A stretch of 22,014 nucleotides of DNA, from NCBI GenBank assembly GCA_027314795.1, contig DAHVAE010000001.1, forward strand, positions 1 to 22,014, in the 5' to 3' direction. Origin of the DNA: Candidatus Saccharimonadota bacterium. GTDB taxonomy: Bacteria; Patescibacteriota; Saccharimonadia; Saccharimonadales; UBA4665. Position numbers and translations under genes: made by a program. The notes beneath the pieces were generated by a model, which saw only the letters and a program-made list of their open reading frames with translations, did not search any database and was not told where the DNA came from. Positions 21,744 through 22,014 of the stretch are shown piece by piece; within the stretch, counting starts at the first letter, position 1, and every line of letters starts with the position of its first letter.

Positions 21744-22014
21744 ATAAGAAGACTACTAAGGCAATAGTCTTAAAAAGACTCAACTATGGGGATAGTGATC
21801 GTATCATTACTATCTTAACGCCCGAGTTCGGCAAGCTAAGCTTGCTTGCTCAAGGTGTCAGAAAAGTTAAGTCAAAACTTGCTGGCGGCATTGAATTATT
21901 TTCAGTGTTTGACGCTGGTTTCATTACTGGCAGGGGTGAAGTTGGTAGGCTAACATCAGCTCGACTAGATGAGTTTTATGGCAATATCATAAATGATATA
22001 ACTCGAGTTCAATT
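21740..22014 (+). CDS. recO: DNA repair protein RecO, N-terminal part (runs off the window)
   Basis: The first 91 codons of a frame that is open to the right edge. It begins MNKKTTKAIVLKRLNYGDSD and continues RIITILTPEFGKLSLLAQGVRKVKSKLAGGIELFSVFDAGF, which is the RecO OB-fold N terminus (KAIVL+RxYGExDRLLTLFTPExGKL...ARGxR+xKSxLAG). RecO loads RecA onto SSB-coated single-stranded DNA together with RecR and anneals complementary strands. The start is a GTG overlapping the upstream TGA by 3 nt. The zinc-binding and helical C-terminal part is outside the window, so this is a window-edge truncation, not a broken gene. Confidence 0.9.
   Translation, partial: MNKKTTKAIVLKRLNYGDSDRIITILTPEFGKLSLLAQGVRKVKSKLAGGIELFSVFDAGFITGRGEVGRLTSARLDEFYGNIINDITRVQ

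Noticed and set aside
21740..22014. Truncated recO as a pseudogene
   Set aside because: The frame is open to the last base of the window; it is cut by the window edge.

Overview
The window is a dense, AT-rich bacterial chromosome segment of mostly housekeeping genes. It contains no tRNA or rRNA gene, no insertion sequence and no CRISPR array. Several things point to a small-genome Patescibacteria (CPR) member, most likely Candidatus Saccharibacteria (TM7): very short intergenic gaps, stop/start overlaps, a reduced gene set, a type IV pilin-like tail, CPR-style variants of SerRS and SecA, and -10 boxes placed only about 6-8 nt before many ATGs, which implies leaderless mRNAs. TGA appears to be an ordinary stop (hpf, ftsE and the degenerate receiver gene end in it) and an RF2 gene is present, so the UGA=Gly code of Absconditabacteria/Gracilibacteria is unlikely. 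The taxon is inferred from gene content and motifs; no search was possible.

Layout. 1-1064: the C-terminal end of a pilin-like protein, then a Cas4/RecB-like PD-(D/E)XK nuclease. 1080-7809 (+): serS, hpf, secA, an M16 zinc peptidase and prfB. 7801-8568 (-): folP, convergent with prfB. 8628-12896 (+): ftsE, ftsX, a PcsB-like coiled-coil CHAP murein hydrolase and an S41 (Ctp) protease. 12963-15029 (+): pyrG and an orphan single-domain response regulator. 15035-16535 (-): a THUMP/TRM11-like methyltransferase and rpmA. 16560-19434 (+): a flippase-like (UPF0104) membrane protein, xseA, xseB and a membrane-anchored FAM173-like methyltransferase. 19481-20580 (+): two unrecognised genes, one encoding a disordered acidic protein and one a membrane-anchored secreted protein. 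20642-22014 (+): a degenerate histidine kinase and a degenerate receiver, then the start of recO.

How the genes fit together. The order hpf-secA-prfB-ftsE-ftsX-(hydrolase)-ctp resembles an old order also known from Firmicutes, with the M16 peptidase and folP inserted. FtsEX, the PcsB-like hydrolase and the Ctp protease look like a daughter-cell separation module in which FtsEX gates the hydrolase across the membrane. SerRS, HPF, RF2, L27 and the RNA methyltransferase serve translation. XseAB, RecO and possibly the nuclease serve DNA repair. The most unusual items are the HK/RR pair in which both phosphorylation sites are replaced by Glu, the pervasive leaderless promoter layout including a 24-bp divergent promoter, and the bacterial FAM173-like methyltransferase.
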